From Xanthomonas sontii (GTDB taxonomy: Bacteria; Pseudomonadota; Gammaproteobacteria; Xanthomonadales; Xanthomonadaceae), in assembly GCF_040529055.1 (NCBI RefSeq), contig NZ_CP132342.1, forward strand, positions 2,664,001 to 2,728,000: 64,000 nt of DNA, given 5' to 3'. The notes beneath the pieces were generated by a model. It did not search any database. It saw nothing but the letters and a program-made list of their open reading frames with translations, and was not told the DNA's origin. Shown here in pieces: positions 63,689-64,000 of this stretch. How positions within the stretch are numbered: the first letter of the stretch is position 1; each line of letters begins with the position of its first letter. The translations under genes were made by a program, and so were the position numbers.

Positions 63689-64000
63689 ATGAAGTTCAAT
63701 AACGATCAAGTGAAGTCGAACGCCAAGGTTGTTGGTACGGCGGCGTTGAAGGCGGCAGTGTTTGTCGTCGCATTGCTCGCGTCCAACTTTGCGATGGCGC
63801 AGGAGTATGCAGATGTCGACACCAAGGTGTGTGGCTTCCTCGGCAAGACCAACAACATCCTGAACATGGCATCCATCGTGGTGGTGACGATCGCGGTCGT
63901 GTTCGCCGGTTACCAGATCGCGTTCGCACACAAGCGCGTTGCCGAAGTGGCGCCGGTGCTGCTGGGTGGCGTGCTGATCGGCGCGGCCGGTCAGTTGGCC
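63689..64000 (+). CDS. virB2: VirB2 pilin, cut by window end
   Basis: The first 104 codons are present. AAGGAG precedes ATG 63689 by 6 nt. A long signal peptide (about 1-37) ends FAMA-Q. The mature part has a Cys (VCGFLGKTNNILNMAS) and two hydrophobic helices (IVVVTIAVVFAGYQIAF and APVLLGGVLIGAAGQLA) typical of VirB2. The pilin forms the pilus and part of the channel. The stop lies just beyond the window. Confidence 0.9.
   Translation, partial: MKFNNDQVKSNAKVVGTAALKAAVFVVALLASNFAMAQEYADVDTKVCGFLGKTNNILNMASIVVVTIAVVFAGYQIAFAHKRVAEVAPVLLGGVLIGAAGQLA

Noticed and set aside
58609..64000. Conjugation system reading of the vir genes
   Set aside because: No relaxase, oriT or partition genes are visible. 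Gene order and long VirB7 fit the antibacterial Xanthomonas system better, though the right side is not seen.

Overview
The window is a GC-rich, gene-dense stretch of a gammaproteobacterial chromosome, most likely Xanthomonas or a very close relative. The evidence is the dispersed intergenic palindromes built on GGAGCGGCTTCAGCCGC, the Oar-type TonB-dependent receptor, the fimT-pilV-pilW-pilX-pilY1-pilE minor-pilin operon, and a virD4-virB7-virB8-virB9-virB10-virB11-virB1-virB2 locus in the order of the Xanthomonas antibacterial type IV secretion system. The species cannot be fixed from sequence alone.

Positions 1-13,310 form a putrescine uptake and catabolism region on the + strand. It holds the tail of a glutamine-synthetase-like ligase, a SpuC-type aminotransferase, the PotF binding protein, the PotG/PotH/PotI importer and a succinate-semialdehyde dehydrogenase. 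Together these would import putrescine and convert it to succinate. An EmrA/EmrB/outer-membrane-channel efflux cassette separates potF from potGHI. Gaps carry REP-like palindromes, and an 0.8-kb imperfect inverted repeat precedes spuC.

Positions 13,484-24,728 lie mostly on the - strand and are an expanded miaB-phoH-ybeY-corC neighbourhood. Several unrecognised exported or membrane proteins are interspersed. A Lnb_N (DUF4105) membrane protein sits directly after corC, where E. coli has lnt, and corA follows. An OsmC/ACT pair faces an ArsR-family regulator across a palindrome.

Positions 24,798-39,186 are housekeeping: GST with a WYL regulator across a perfect palindrome, a lytic transglycosylase, the cytochrome bc1 operon petABC, sspAB, DUF3301 and DUF2272 proteins, nadC with a Trm112-like gene, purEK, an Fe/Mn superoxide dismutase, a monothiol glutaredoxin, a short-chain dehydrogenase and a MarC-family protein.

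Positions 39,571-55,386 hold an Oar-type receptor with a clear terminator, ppnN, a LytS-type sensor kinase without a neighbouring response regulator, the complete minor-pilin/PilY1 operon, tRNA-Asn(GTT), a second FimT-like pseudopilin, uvrB and tRNA-Val(GAC).

Positions 55,539-64,000 hold a small orphan gene and then the type IV secretion genes from virD4 to a virB2 cut by the window edge. The leader before virB7 is long, AT-rich at its start and carries GGA motifs of the CsrA/RsmA type. Effector and immunity genes, virB3-virB6 and the rest of the locus lie outside the window.
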